A stretch of 42,936 nt of DNA, from assembly GCA_024640955.1 (NCBI GenBank), contig JAHEDZ010000022.1, positions 1-42,936 on the forward strand. The letters run 5' to 3'. This document shows positions 35,854-42,936 of the stretch, piece after piece. Each line of letters starts with the position of its first letter. The stretch's first letter is position 1. The position numbers and the translations under genes are program-made. Origin of the DNA: Oceanospirillaceae bacterium (lineage in GTDB: Bacteria > Pseudomonadota > Gammaproteobacteria > Pseudomonadales > Balneatricaceae). The notes beneath the pieces are model-generated. The model saw only the letters and a program-made list of their open reading frames with translations. It made no database searches and was not told the origin of the DNA.

Positions 35854-37215
35854 ATGCACCTGCACATATTGGGTATCTGTGGCACTTTTATGGGGTCTTT
35901 GGCTCTGCTGGCGCGCGAGCTTGGGCACAAAGTGACCGGTTCGGATCAGAATGTCTATCCACCGATGAGCACTCAGCTGGAAGAGGCGGGGATTGAACTG
36001 ATTCAAGGTTATGACCCGACCCAACTCGAACCGATACCCGATCTGGTGGTGATCGGAAATGCGATGTCTCGCGGTAACCCTTGTGTCGAGGCGGTCCTCA
36101 ACCGCGGGTTGCGTTACTGCTCAGGTCCACAATGGTTACATGATCATCTTCTTGCGGATCGCTGGGTGTTAGCGGTCGCAGGCACCCACGGAAAGACAAC
36201 AACAGCCAGTATGTTGGCTTGGATTCTTGAATATGCGGGGATGAAGCCGGGTTACCTGATTGGTGGCGTACCGCTCAACTTTGAACGTTCGGCACGGGTC
36301 GGTGAAACCGACTTCTTTGTCATCGAAGCCGACGAGTATGACACCGCTTTTTTCGATAAACGCTCTAAATTTGTCCACTATGCGCCGCGTACGCTGGTGA
36401 TGAACAATTTAGAGTTCGATCATGCTGATATTTTTGATGATCTTCGTGCGATTGAACGCCAATTCCATCATCTAGTGCGTATTGTTCCGATGGATGGACA
36501 GATAATCTCGCCCAAACAGAACGAAGCATTGCAGCGTGTTCTGCAGCACGGCTGTTGGTCCCAACAACTGCAGACAGGTGAAATCGATGAGGCGGATGCC
36601 TGGATAGAGCTGATTAACGAGGACCCGCAACAGTTCTCTCTGTGTCTTGCTGCTGGCGAGCGCGCTGTCGTGAATTGGTCACTGAGCGGTGCACACAATC
36701 AGATTAACGCGTTGCATGCAGCCTTAGCTGCTCGCCATGTTGGGGTAACACTAGAGGCGTCGGCTGAAGCTTTGAGTCAGTTTCGTTCGGTAAAACGGCG
36801 GATGGAGTTGCGCGCTAAGATCAATGGTGTTGCGCTATACGATGACTTCGCCCACCACCCGACGGCCATAGCGACAACGCTAGAAGGGCTGCGAAGAGTT
36901 GAGCCGAATGCGAACATTATTGCGGTGATTGAGCCGCGTTCGAATACTATGAAACAGGGCGTGTTTAGCGGCCAGCTGGCGGAGTCAGCTAGAGCGGCGG
37001 ACCAGGTTTTTTGGTATCAACCCCTTGAGCAGGGGTGGTCTCTGGATGAGGCAGTGGGTACAGCCTCTAACCAGCGGGTGTTTAGTGATTATGATTCGAT
37101 GATTGAAGAGGTGGTCGCGGCGTCGACTTCGGGAACGGAGCTAGTTGTGATGTCCAATGGCGGCTTTGGTGGTATACATGAACGCCTGATCAAGGCGCTG
37201 AAGGAGCAGAGTTAG
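35854..37215 (+). CDS. mpl: UDP-N-acetylmuramate:L-alanyl-gamma-D-glutamyl-meso-diaminopimelate ligase
   Basis: Mpl reattaches recycled murein tripeptide to UDP-MurNAc. The MurC-like N-terminus HILGICGTFMGSLALLAREL, the ATP loop GTHGKTT (110-116), the EADEYDTAFFDKRSKFVHY block and YDDFAHHPTAI are all present. From the ATG at 35854 (GGAG at 35841-35844) it has 453 aa, as in E. coli (457). An in-frame ATG at 35773 would add 27 unrelated residues. The stop abuts the ubiX start. Confidence 0.96.
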   Translation: MHLHILGICGTFMGSLALLARELGHKVTGSDQNVYPPMSTQLEEAGIELIQGYDPTQLEPIPDLVVIGNAMSRGNPCVEAVLNRGLRYCSGPQWLHDHLLADRWVLAVAGTHGKTTTASMLAWILEYAGMKPGYLIGGVPLNFERSARVGETDFFVIEADEYDTAFFDKRSKFVHYAPRTLVMNNLEFDHADIFDDLRAIERQFHHLVRIVPMDGQIISPKQNEALQRVLQHGCWSQQLQTGEIDEADAWIELINEDPQQFSLCLAAGERAVVNWSLSGAHNQINALHAALAARHVGVTLEASAEALSQFRSVKRRMELRAKINGVALYDDFAHHPTAIATTLEGLRRVEPNANIIAVIEPRSNTMKQGVFSGQLAESARAADQVFWYQPLEQGWSLDEAVGTASNQRVFSDYDSMIEEVVAASTSGTELVVMSNGGFGGIHERLIKALKEQS

Positions 37216-37833
37216 ATGGAGAGTTCTCGCAGAGTAAGCCTGGCAATTACCGGCGCATCGGGTGTTCAGTACGCGTTGCGTTTACTAGAGTGTCTGGTTG
37301 CCCAGAATGTGCAGGTTTTGGTGATGATCAGCAAAGCTGCACAGGTCGTTACCGCCGCCGAGACCGAGGTCAAACTACCGGGAACCCCTGAAGCACAAGA
37401 GTCGTTCCTGACTGAACTCTACGGTGCGGCAGATGGGCAGATCCGGGTGTTTGGCCGCGAGAACTGGTTTGCACCGGTTGCATCAGGTTCAGGTGCACCG
37501 AGTTCGATGGTTATTTGCCCATGTAGCACGGGAACGCTTTCTGCTGTTGCAACGGGTGCGAGCAATAATCTGATAGAACGTGCAGCGGATGTAACCCTGA
37601 AAGAGCGACGCAAACTGATAATGGTGCCGCGTGAGGCCCCCTATTCGGAGATTCACTTGGAGCACATGCTGAAGTTAACTCGTATGGGCGTTGTAGTGGT
37701 GCCAGCCTCTCCAGGTTTCTATCACAAGCCCGAGAGTGTCAATGATATGGTCGACTTTATAGTCGCGCGCATACTCTCGCAGCTCGACTTGCCGCAAGAT
37801 TTGATGCCTGCCTGGGGCAATAAACTGCTCTGA
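37216..37833 (+). CDS. ubiX: Flavin prenyltransferase UbiX
   Basis: UbiX prenylates FMN to make the cofactor of UbiD, the decarboxylase of ubiquinone synthesis. The FMN-binding start SLAITGASGVQYALRLLE, the block CPCSTGTLSAVATGASNNLI, and REAPYSEIHLEHML are family hallmarks. It has 205 aa and starts on the base after the mpl stop, a pairing also seen in Pseudomonas (mpl-ubiX). Confidence 0.95.
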   Translation: MESSRRVSLAITGASGVQYALRLLECLVAQNVQVLVMISKAAQVVTAAETEVKLPGTPEAQESFLTELYGAADGQIRVFGRENWFAPVASGSGAPSSMVICPCSTGTLSAVATGASNNLIERAADVTLKERRKLIMVPREAPYSEIHLEHMLKLTRMGVVVVPASPGFYHKPESVNDMVDFIVARILSQLDLPQDLMPAWGNKLL

Positions 37834-37889
37834 AGAACGGGCACTGATCGAAATGTTGAGTTAGCAAAAGTTAGTTTGAGGATTGATTT

Positions 37890-38573
37890 ATGGCGCAGAT
37901 TATCGCGCTGGATACAGCAACAGATGCATGCTCTGTCGCGCTGAAGAGCGATGCAGGCAAGTTCGACCGATTTGAAATAGCGCCCCGTCAGCATACCCAT
38001 CTGCTGCTACCGATGGTTGAAGCGGTACTGGCTGAAGCGCGACTGAGTGTGAAGGATCTTGATCTGGTTGCTTTCGGTCGAGGGCCTGGCTCGTTTGCTG
38101 GCATACGAATTGCTACTGGAGCTGCACAGGGACTCGCCCTAGCGTATGAAACACCGGTTGTTGGCATTTCTACGTTGGAAGCGATGGCCTGGCGCGCGTT
38201 GGAAGAAGCCTCGGACGCTGAGTATATACTTTCAGCATTAGATGCACGGATGGATGAGGTCTACTGGTGCTGTTACCGGGTGGCCGATGGCGATATCAAG
38301 CCGTTGCACGAAGAGCGGGTTAGCGCCCCTGCAGATGTAACGCTCGCCGTCGAGGGCAACTGGACCTTGGCAGGTAGCGGAGCAATCTATCTGACAAACC
38401 TACCTCAGATAGAGGCGAGCGTGGCTCGCTCTCTACCCGAGGTTTACCCCGTTGCGCGGATTATGGTGCAACTGGCCGAGAGAGAATTGAGTGCCGGTCG
38501 CGCGCTAGCGCCCGAAGAGGCACAGCCAGTCTACCTGCGTGAGGGTAGCTGGAAGAAAAAGGATGAACAGTGA
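37890..38573 (+). CDS. tsaB: tRNA threonylcarbamoyladenosine synthesis protein TsaB
   Basis: TsaB is the scaffold partner of TsaD in forming t6A at tRNA position 37. The ASKHA-type N-terminus IIALDTATDACSVAL and the block GRGPGSFAGIRIATGAAQGLA are typical. Length is 227 aa (E. coli 231). GAGG lies before the ATG. The stop overlaps the uppP start by 4 nt (GTGA). Confidence 0.94.
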   Translation: MAQIIALDTATDACSVALKSDAGKFDRFEIAPRQHTHLLLPMVEAVLAEARLSVKDLDLVAFGRGPGSFAGIRIATGAAQGLALAYETPVVGISTLEAMAWRALEEASDAEYILSALDARMDEVYWCCYRVADGDIKPLHEERVSAPADVTLAVEGNWTLAGSGAIYLTNLPQIEASVARSLPEVYPVARIMVQLAERELSAGRALAPEEAQPVYLREGSWKKKDEQ

Positions 38574-39382
38574 CACTTAGTGATTGGATACACACGGTTA
38601 TTCTGGCACTGATCCAGGGGTTGACCGAATTCCTGCCCATCTCCAGTTCAGCCCACCTAATATTACCCTCGCAGCTTCTAGGTTGGGAGGATCAGGGTTT
38701 AGCCTTTGATGTCGGTGTGCATGTCGGTACCCTCTGCGCGGTGGTTATCTACTTTCGCTCCGAAGTGTTTTCGATTGCTAAGGCATCCACTCTGTCGCTG
38801 GTGGGTCAGCGCTCTCGTGAGGCACAGCTCGGTTGGCTGGTAGTACTTGCCACATTCCCCGCTATATTAGCCGGCTTGTTGCTTGGAGATTTTATCGATC
38901 AGTATGGCCGTTCGATTCTGGTGATTGCGGCGACCACACTCATTTTTGGTGTGCTCTTGGGTTGGGCGGATGCTACAAATCGCGCGACCAAAAAGATGGA
39001 GTCGATCGGTATTCGCGATGCCTTAGTGATCGGTATTGCCCAAGCGATTGCGCTGATACCGGGCACCTCACGCTCTGGGATCACCATCACTGCTGCGCTG
39101 GCACTGGGGTATGAGCGTCAGAGCGCGGCGCGTTTCTCTTTCCTGTTGTCGATTCCGGTCATTCTAGGCGCTGGAACGATTAAAACACTCGACCTGATAG
39201 AGCAGGGCGCTAACGCACCTTGGATGATGGTGGGTGTGGGTGCGCTGATCGCTGCACTGAGCGCATGGGCTTGTATCCATCTCTTCTTAAGCTGGTTAGA
39301 CCGAATCGGTATGCGTCCATTCGTCATTTACCGCTTACTGCTCGGTTTTGGCCTGCTCGCAGTCTGGGGTTTGAGTGCCTAA
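38570..39382 (+). CDS. uppP: Undecaprenyl-diphosphatase UppP (BacA type)
   Basis: UppP dephosphorylates undecaprenyl pyrophosphate to recycle the cell-wall lipid carrier. The 270-aa polytopic protein has the catalytic regions QGLTEFLPISSSAHL (Glu20, Ser25-Ser27) and PGTSRSGITI, with several hydrophobic helices between. The start is GTG at 38570, overlapping the tsaB stop. Its own stop overlaps the rsmJ ATG (TAATG). The three genes are probably one transcript. Confidence 0.96.
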   Translation: MTLSDWIHTVILALIQGLTEFLPISSSAHLILPSQLLGWEDQGLAFDVGVHVGTLCAVVIYFRSEVFSIAKASTLSLVGQRSREAQLGWLVVLATFPAILAGLLLGDFIDQYGRSILVIAATTLIFGVLLGWADATNRATKKMESIGIRDALVIGIAQAIALIPGTSRSGITITAALALGYERQSAARFSFLLSIPVILGAGTIKTLDLIEQGANAPWMMVGVGALIAALSAWACIHLFLSWLDRIGMRPFVIYRLLLGFGLLAVWGLSA

Positions 39383-40167
39383 TGCTGGCGATTGCCGCTG
39401 AACCTCCATTCGTTGCTGCAGCAAAGGCGCTGTCTGAGCAGATCGGGGCTGAGCTGCTGATTGAGTGGTCTCTGGATGATGACAGTCGCTTCGAACAGTT
39501 ACTCGTGTTTGATACTGGGGGTGTTTCACTGTGCCCCACTGGGCGAAAGCGCCCAGGTCCCGTGCAAGTCGATTTCCTTTCAGGTGCCGTAAATCACCGG
39601 CGTCAGTTTGGCGGCGGGCAAGGGCAGCAGATCGCCAAAGCTTGCGGTGTTTCAAGCGCTTTTAAACCCTACATCGCTGATATGACCGCCGGGTTGGGGC
39701 GAGATGCATTTGTGCTTGCGACGCTAGGCTCAACGGTGCAGATGGTAGAGCGTAATCCGCTGGTTGCAGCGCTGCTGAGAGATGGCCTTGAGAGAGCTCA
39801 GTCTACAGATGATCCAACGATTGTGGAGATTATCAAGCGGCTTCACTTTACGCCGGGTCAATCAGTGGAGTGGCTCAACGCACATCAGGGAGAAGCTGAT
39901 GTTGTATATGTCGATCCCATGTTTCCTCATTCCCAGAAGAGCGCTCGAGTAAAGAAAGAGATGCTCGCTTTTCGGTCGCTGGTGGGGGCTGATGAGGATA
40001 GCGCTGAGCTACTGGAAGCAGCACTGGGGAGTGCGCGTTGCCGAGTTGTAGTGAAGCGGCCTCGCAAGGCGCCCTGTATTGCAGGGCGTCAGCCTGATTA
40101 TGCGCTCGAGGGTAAATCCGGGCGGTTTGATATCTATGCTCTGCGCAAACTGGCGCCGGCTCAGTAG
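39382..40167 (+). CDS. rsmJ: 16S rRNA (guanine-1516-N2)-methyltransferase RsmJ
   Basis: RsmJ methylates N2 of G1516 in 16S rRNA. The 261-aa protein has the SAM motif DMTAGLGRDAFVLATLG and the catalytic block YVDPMFPHSQKSARVKKEM, which is diagnostic for RsmJ/YhiQ. The ATG at 39382 shares a base with the uppP stop. A longer in-frame start at 39220 would run through uppP and is rejected. Its end overlaps slyX tail to tail by 7 nt. Confidence 0.94.
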   Translation: MLAIAAEPPFVAAAKALSEQIGAELLIEWSLDDDSRFEQLLVFDTGGVSLCPTGRKRPGPVQVDFLSGAVNHRRQFGGGQGQQIAKACGVSSAFKPYIADMTAGLGRDAFVLATLGSTVQMVERNPLVAALLRDGLERAQSTDDPTIVEIIKRLHFTPGQSVEWLNAHQGEADVVYVDPMFPHSQKSARVKKEMLAFRSLVGADEDSAELLEAALGSARCRVVVKRPRKAPCIAGRQPDYALEGKSGRFDIYALRKLAPAQ

Positions 40168-40370
40168 TGGGGCGGGATCTCGTTCGCTTTGGCGGCCGAG
40201 TCACCTGAATCGAAATTGCGAATCTGCGTGCTCAAAATAAGCACCATCCGCTTGAGCTGATCCAGCTCCTTCTCCTGTCGAGCGATAACATCGCTAAGTT
40301 TATCAATCGCATCTTCCTGGAATGCAGTACGTGACTCTAGGTCATCGAGTCGGGCACTATCAGACATCAT
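40161..40370 (-). CDS. slyX: SlyX family coiled-coil protein
   Basis: This 69-aa (or 68-aa) protein starts with MSDSARLDDLESRTAFQEDAIDKLSDVIARQ, a heptad-rich coiled coil typical of SlyX, and ends in PPHY. SlyX was named as a multicopy effect on lysis in E. coli; its role is unresolved. Two ATGs (40370, 40367) follow AGGAG; spacing favours the second slightly. It overlaps rsmJ at the 3' end. Confidence 0.9.
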   Translation of the reverse strand: MMSDSARLDDLESRTAFQEDAIDKLSDVIARQEKELDQLKRMVLILSTQIRNFDSGDSAAKANEIPPHY

Positions 40371-40716
40371 GTTGCTCCTGTTACACTGTTCTCTGACGCT
40401 TTTTAAACGCTTTCTCGCTGTCTTTACGCTTTCTGCAGCGCCGTCGCGTGAGGGGGGTGGATTATACGAAAATCTTTCGCTCTCTTTATTCTAGTATGGT
40501 TCTAATTCTCGTTGATGCCACCTAAGTCGCGGGCCATGTGCGTGATACTAGCCTTAAGTACTAGGCTTGAAATGGGCTAAGTTGTTGAAAAAAATTGATT
40601 AGTAAGATATACCTGCGTGTTGATGGCGATCTTGCAAATATTTAATAAAGATTTAATGGGGCGTCATTTTAGGCAAATTTAACTGTAATTTCGAATAACA
40701 AGAGAAAATTTGATAG
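40371..40716. other. Intergenic region between divergent slyX and the cold-shock gene
   Basis: On the slyX side there is a perfect minus-strand TATAAT (40471-40476) and three direct copies of ACGCTTT (40396-40402, 40407-40413, 40426-40432) in the predicted leader. On the other side, AT-rich DNA carries the cold-shock promoter. A TACTAG/AGCCT...AGGCT repeat (40547-40567) lies between. No gene seen. Confidence 0.5.
40585..40613 (+). promoter_or_regulatory. Probable promoter of the cold-shock gene
   Basis: TTGAAA (40585-40590), a 17-bp spacer, then TATACC (40608-40613). Initiation near 40620 would produce a 5' leader of about 97 nt, AT-rich, with only a weak Shine-Dalgarno, as in cold-inducible mRNAs. 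Confidence 0.5.
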
Positions 40717-41151
40717 ATGAGTGGTTCGCAATTGGTAAAGAATATAGTTATTAGTTTTGTTGCGGTTGCCGTGATCGCTGCTGCTTGGCAGGTTCTCGGG
40801 GTCGACAATTACGTGGGCGTTCTTGGCGTTGCCTTTATCGCTGTATTGGTGAGTACTTTCGCAGCCGGTTCTGGTTCAGCGCCAGCTGTATATGCTGCAG
40901 ATGCATCGGATGATGAGCTGTACGTTGATGACAATGCTGAGGGCCGTGAGCTGGGTACCGTGAAGTTCTTCAACGTGAAAGAGGGTTGGGGTTTTATTAC
41001 TCGCTCTGACGGTGATGATGTGTTTGTTCACTTCCGCAACATCCGCGGTCGTGGTCATCGCTCGCTGAATGAAGGGCAGCAGGTCACCTTCAGTGTTGGT
41101 ACAACTGACAAAGGCTTGCAGGCTGAAGACGTTGCAATCATGCGCGGCTAA
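40717..41151 (+). CDS. Membrane-anchored cold-shock-domain protein
   Basis: The 144-aa product has two N-terminal membrane segments (about residues 9-27 and 31-50). An acidic linker (AADASDDELYVDDNAEGRE) follows, then a complete cold-shock domain (about 78-142). RNP1 is KEGWGFI (88-94) and RNP2 is DVFVHF (101-106), so nucleic-acid binding should be retained. Ordinary CspA proteins are about 70 aa and soluble. This is the reverse arrangement of the known CSD-DUF1294 membrane proteins. Both ends of the hydrophobic hairpin probably face the cytoplasm, putting the domain on the inner face of the membrane. It is monocistronic, with its own promoter and terminator. Confidence 0.85.
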   Translation: MSGSQLVKNIVISFVAVAVIAAAWQVLGVDNYVGVLGVAFIAVLVSTFAAGSGSAPAVYAADASDDELYVDDNAEGRELGTVKFFNVKEGWGFITRSDGDDVFVHFRNIRGRGHRSLNEGQQVTFSVGTTDKGLQAEDVAIMRG

Positions 41152-41167
41152 AAGCTTATTAGTATAG

Positions 41168-41192
41168 AAAAGGCAGCTTCGGCTGCCTTTTT
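41168..41192 (+). terminator. Terminator of the cold-shock gene
   Basis: AAAAGGCAGC pairs with GCTGCCTTTT around a stable TTCG tetraloop (41178-41181), followed by a T-run, 16 nt after the stop. Confidence 0.9.
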
Positions 41193-41236
41193 CATTTTGG
41201 GTTCATAGGTGTAGTTTTACCCTAGGGTTTAGTAGC

Positions 41237-41308
41237 GGGGTCAGACCCCTTTTTTGACTGAGATGTGAGAGAGCCTGAATGATTATTAGTAAAAAGGGGT
41301 CTGACCCC
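41237..41308. repeat. Inverted pair of REP-type palindromes
   Basis: GGGGTCAGACCCC followed by a T-run (41237-41254) is repeated as its exact reverse complement at 41291-41308. This makes 18-bp perfect arms around a 36-nt spacer. The GGGGTC(A/T)GACCCC palindrome with an A/T tail is a widespread gammaproteobacterial repeat. The start codon of the next gene lies in the spacer. Confidence 0.75.
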
Positions 41309-42007
41309 TTCGTACAGCCTGCAGTATGGTTCACGCTGGCGTTGCTCTCTCCTCTAGCCGATGCCAACGACTGCGCCAAAGAGCTGCTCGACGCCCAGCG
41401 CGACCAGGACTGGATTTATCAAGTTTCGTACCAAGGGATGGGAGCGGAAGCGACCCGTCGGTTGGAGTCAGGTAGCAGCGATAGATGGGTCCTCTCGCAG
41501 TCGATGTCACTGCTCATTGTCAGTTTGAACGAAATGAGTTCGATGAGACTGGATGGCAGCCAACTGCTCACCTTTGAGTACCTCAAAGAGCAGAAAGGGC
41601 TGGGTGCTCGGACGACGCAAATCAGCGTGGATCGTGCAACTGGAACAGTAGATTCTATCTACAAAGGTAAGAGCGCGAATTATCAGGTTGAGGGGGCCGT
41701 CTTAGACCCTCTTTCCCATAGCTTGCAGATACAGATAGACCGTCAGTGTGCTGCGAAACCCGATTCGCTCAGCTACACATTGGTAGCCCGCTCAGGTACC
41801 CGCAGCTACGACTATCAGTTATTAGGTGAGGAGAGTGTGGCGACCCCTTGGGGTGAGTTGATGGCGGAGCGTTGGCAGCGAGAGGAGGGCAAAATTCGCG
41901 ATACCCTTTGGTTAGCACCGGAAAAAGCCTACGCCCTGGTCCGTGTAGAACACGAGGAGAAGGGAGAGCTCAGCTCACTGGTACTGAGTAGGGTCAACCC
42001 TAATTGA
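41279..42007 (+). CDS. DUF3108-like exported protein with a REP-derived N-terminus
   Basis: The 242-aa product has a signal peptide: KK at residues 5-6, a hydrophobic core at about 14-25, and predicted cleavage after Ala29 (LADA). The mature part is beta-rich, and blocks such as WIYQVSYQGMGAEATRRLE and TPWGELMAERWQRE resemble DUF3108 proteins of the periplasm. Residues 5-10 (KKGSDP) are encoded exactly by one REP copy. An in-frame TGA directly precedes the ATG, so the start cannot be further upstream. No other ATG occurs before the hydrophobic core. The insertion may have replaced the original n-region. Function unknown. Confidence 0.7.
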   Translation: MIISKKGSDPFVQPAVWFTLALLSPLADANDCAKELLDAQRDQDWIYQVSYQGMGAEATRRLESGSSDRWVLSQSMSLLIVSLNEMSSMRLDGSQLLTFEYLKEQKGLGARTTQISVDRATGTVDSIYKGKSANYQVEGAVLDPLSHSLQIQIDRQCAAKPDSLSYTLVARSGTRSYDYQLLGEESVATPWGELMAERWQREEGKIRDTLWLAPEKAYALVRVEHEEKGELSSLVLSRVNPN

Positions 42008-42012
42008 TTGGC

Positions 42013-42189
42013 TTAGGGGTGCTCCAGCATATCTATCAAGACACGAATTGCATGTGAGTAGCCTCCAGCCCGAGTGCCGGCCATCACTGAGACCTTTTCC
42101 GCACCGTCTTTGAATGTCTCCGTTATGATTTGGCGTTCGCCGTTCGCCGTTCGCCGTTCGCCGTTCGCCTTTCGCGGTAATCTGGGCAT
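42013..42189 (-). CDS. Uncertain 58-residue ORF or gene remnant
   Basis: An ATG at 42189 opens a 58-aa frame. It runs through the heptamer tandem repeat (encoding KANGERRTANGER) and continues as FKDGAEKVSVMAGTRAGGYSH to a TAA at 42015-42013. There is no good ribosome-binding site. The non-repeat half has ordinary protein composition and could be the C-terminal relic of a lost gene. I do not recognise it. Confidence 0.2.
   Translation of the reverse strand: MPRLPRKANGERRTANGERQIITETFKDGAEKVSVMAGTRAGGYSHAIRVLIDMLEHP
42134..42175. repeat. Tandem heptamer repeat (CGTTCGC)
   Basis: Five perfect copies of CGTTCGC (42134-42168) are followed by one variant CTTTCGC (42169-42175). A unit of seven is not a multiple of three, so copy-number change would shift any frame crossing it. 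Confidence 0.9.
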
Positions 42190-42201
42190 TACAGGTCTTT
42201 T

Positions 42202-42227
42202 AGCTGCCCTCTCAGGCAGCTTTTTTT
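42202..42227 (+). terminator. Plus-strand terminator near the lhgO 3' end
   Basis: AGCTGCC (42202-42208) pairs with GGCAGCT (42215-42221), followed by six more T residues. It probably ends the DUF3108 transcript after a long 3' tail of about 200 nt, and it touches the lhgO stop. Confidence 0.8.
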
Positions 42228-42228
42228 A

Positions 42229-42936
42229 CTAAAGCTCAAACTGCTCGTTTGCTAAGCCAACGATGTGTTTTCCGATCGGAAGTGATGAGGTTGCAGCAGG
42301 CGAGGGCGCGTTACAGACGTTGATCGTTCGCTTCGTGTGAAGAAATTTGAAGTCGTCGATAAGCTTGCCATCCGGCGATACAGCCTGCGCTCGCACGCCA
42401 GCTGGGTAGGCTTCTAGATCCTCTAGCTGAATACTGGGGCAATATTTATTGACCTCCTTTAAATAGCCGCGTTTGAACAGTGAGTTTTTCAGTTCGATCA
42501 GCCCGGGCTGCATGTTCTTTGCCAGCAGTCGTAAAATTCCGGGGTTACTCAACGTCTCGGCGGTATCTCTCAGTGAAAAGTCCGTTTTTTTGTATCCCTC
42601 TCGCTTGAAGGCCAAGACAGCATTGGGTCCCACCGTGACGCTGCCATCGATCATTCGGGTCAGGTGCACCCCCAAGAAGGGCATAGATGGATCTGGGATG
42701 GGATAGATTAGATGGTTTACGATTTGGTTGTGCTTGCTTGCGAGACGGAAATATTCGCCACGAAAAGGACAGATTGTAAAGTCTGGAGTAAGCCCAAGCA
42801 TCCGAACTACCCGGTCCGACATCAGGCCTGCACAGGTAATCAGATACTTGCCAGTAAAAGTGTCTCGCTCGCTCATCAAGTTGACCTGATCAGCCTGCTC
42901 CTCGATCTCTTTGATCTGAGCTCCATATCTGATCTC
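42229..42936 (-). CDS. lhgO: L-2-hydroxyglutarate oxidase, C-terminal part (cut by window end)
   Basis: LhgO is an FAD-dependent membrane-associated enzyme oxidising L-2-hydroxyglutarate to 2-oxoglutarate. The frame stays open to the window edge, so the 236 residues visible are the C-terminal portion of a protein of about 400 aa; the FAD-binding N-terminus lies outside. Diagnostic blocks are PFRGEYFRLA, YPIPDPSMPFLGVHLTRMIDGSVTVGPNAVLAFKREGY, and AGVRAQAVSPDGKLIDDF. A Met at 42879 is internal and not the start. Confidence 0.92.
   Translation of the reverse strand, partial: EIRYGAQIKEIEEQADQVNLMSERDTFTGKYLITCAGLMSDRVVRMLGLTPDFTICPFRGEYFRLASKHNQIVNHLIYPIPDPSMPFLGVHLTRMIDGSVTVGPNAVLAFKREGYKKTDFSLRDTAETLSNPGILRLLAKNMQPGLIELKNSLFKRGYLKEVNKYCPSIQLEDLEAYPAGVRAQAVSPDGKLIDDFKFLHTKRTINVCNAPSPAATSSLPIGKHIVGLANEQFEL

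Noticed and set aside
39220-39381. Longer N-terminus for RsmJ
   Set aside because: It would be read entirely through uppP; the ATG at 39382 overlaps the uppP stop in the usual coupled way.
41231-41320. The inverted GGGGTCAGACCCC pair as terminal repeats of a tiny transposon
   Set aside because: Only 36 bp lie between the arms, no target-site duplication is visible, and the sequence matches a common REP-type palindrome.

Overview
The window is a chromosomal stretch from a gammaproteobacterium. Moderate G+C, the nadB-rpoE-rseA/mucD-lepA-lepB-rnc-era-recO-pdxJ-acpS order, and the purD-purH-fis-dusB-prmA-accCB order all resemble Pseudomonas and Oceanospirillales (Marinobacterium/Neptuniibacter-like marine bacteria). 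The absence of a separate mucB/rseB, and of rlmD and aroQ at their usual Pseudomonas positions, argues against Pseudomonas itself. The genus cannot be fixed from sequence reading alone. I see no prophage, IS element, CRISPR, rRNA or tRNA.

Layout. (1) 1-1072: a terminator, a palindrome-rich intergenic stretch with a REP-like element, then overlapping sdhE-cptA. (2) 1117-6300: nadB facing left, and the sigma-E envelope-stress operon rpoE-rseA-rseC-mucD facing right from a near-consensus AlgU/RpoE promoter. The anti-sigma gene appears to be an RseA fused to the C-terminal domain of RseB, and a separate rseB is missing. (3) 6457-12938: a tightly packed housekeeping run lepA, lepB, DUF4845, rnc, era, recO, pdxJ, acpS. 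(4) 13014-21360: cysM, relA, mazG, ppc, adk, rlmB. (5) 21392-22710: hinT and a small lipoprotein on the minus strand, then a short single-stranded DNA-binding protein. (6) 22769-30991, all minus strand: purine synthesis (purH, purD) behind dusB-fis, then a zinc-ribbon/DUF3426 gene and prmA, then accB-accC for malonyl-CoA synthesis. (7) 31315-33182: DUF2333 protein and an orphan ParA ATPase. (8) 33232-35704, minus strand: a probable 41-residue membrane protein, hpt, ppa, fbp. (9) 35854-40167, plus strand: mpl, ubiX, tsaB, uppP, rsmJ, with slyX overlapping tail to tail. (10) 40371-42936: a membrane-anchored cold-shock-domain protein, a DUF3108 exported protein whose start codon lies between two inverted REP copies, a heptamer tandem repeat, and the 3' part of lhgO.

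Most genes are core functions: translation (lepA, rnc, era, rlmB, rsmJ, prmA, dusB, tsaB), stringent response (relA, mazG), envelope and peptidoglycan (mucD, lepB, mpl, uppP), nucleotide metabolism (adk, hpt, purDH, ppa), and cofactors and carbon metabolism (nadB, pdxJ, acpS, ppc, fbp, ubiX, accBC). The best candidates for something undescribed are the RseA-RseB(C) fusion, the membrane-tethered cold-shock domain, the REP-derived signal-peptide start, and the small membrane ORF behind a nested hairpin next to hpt.
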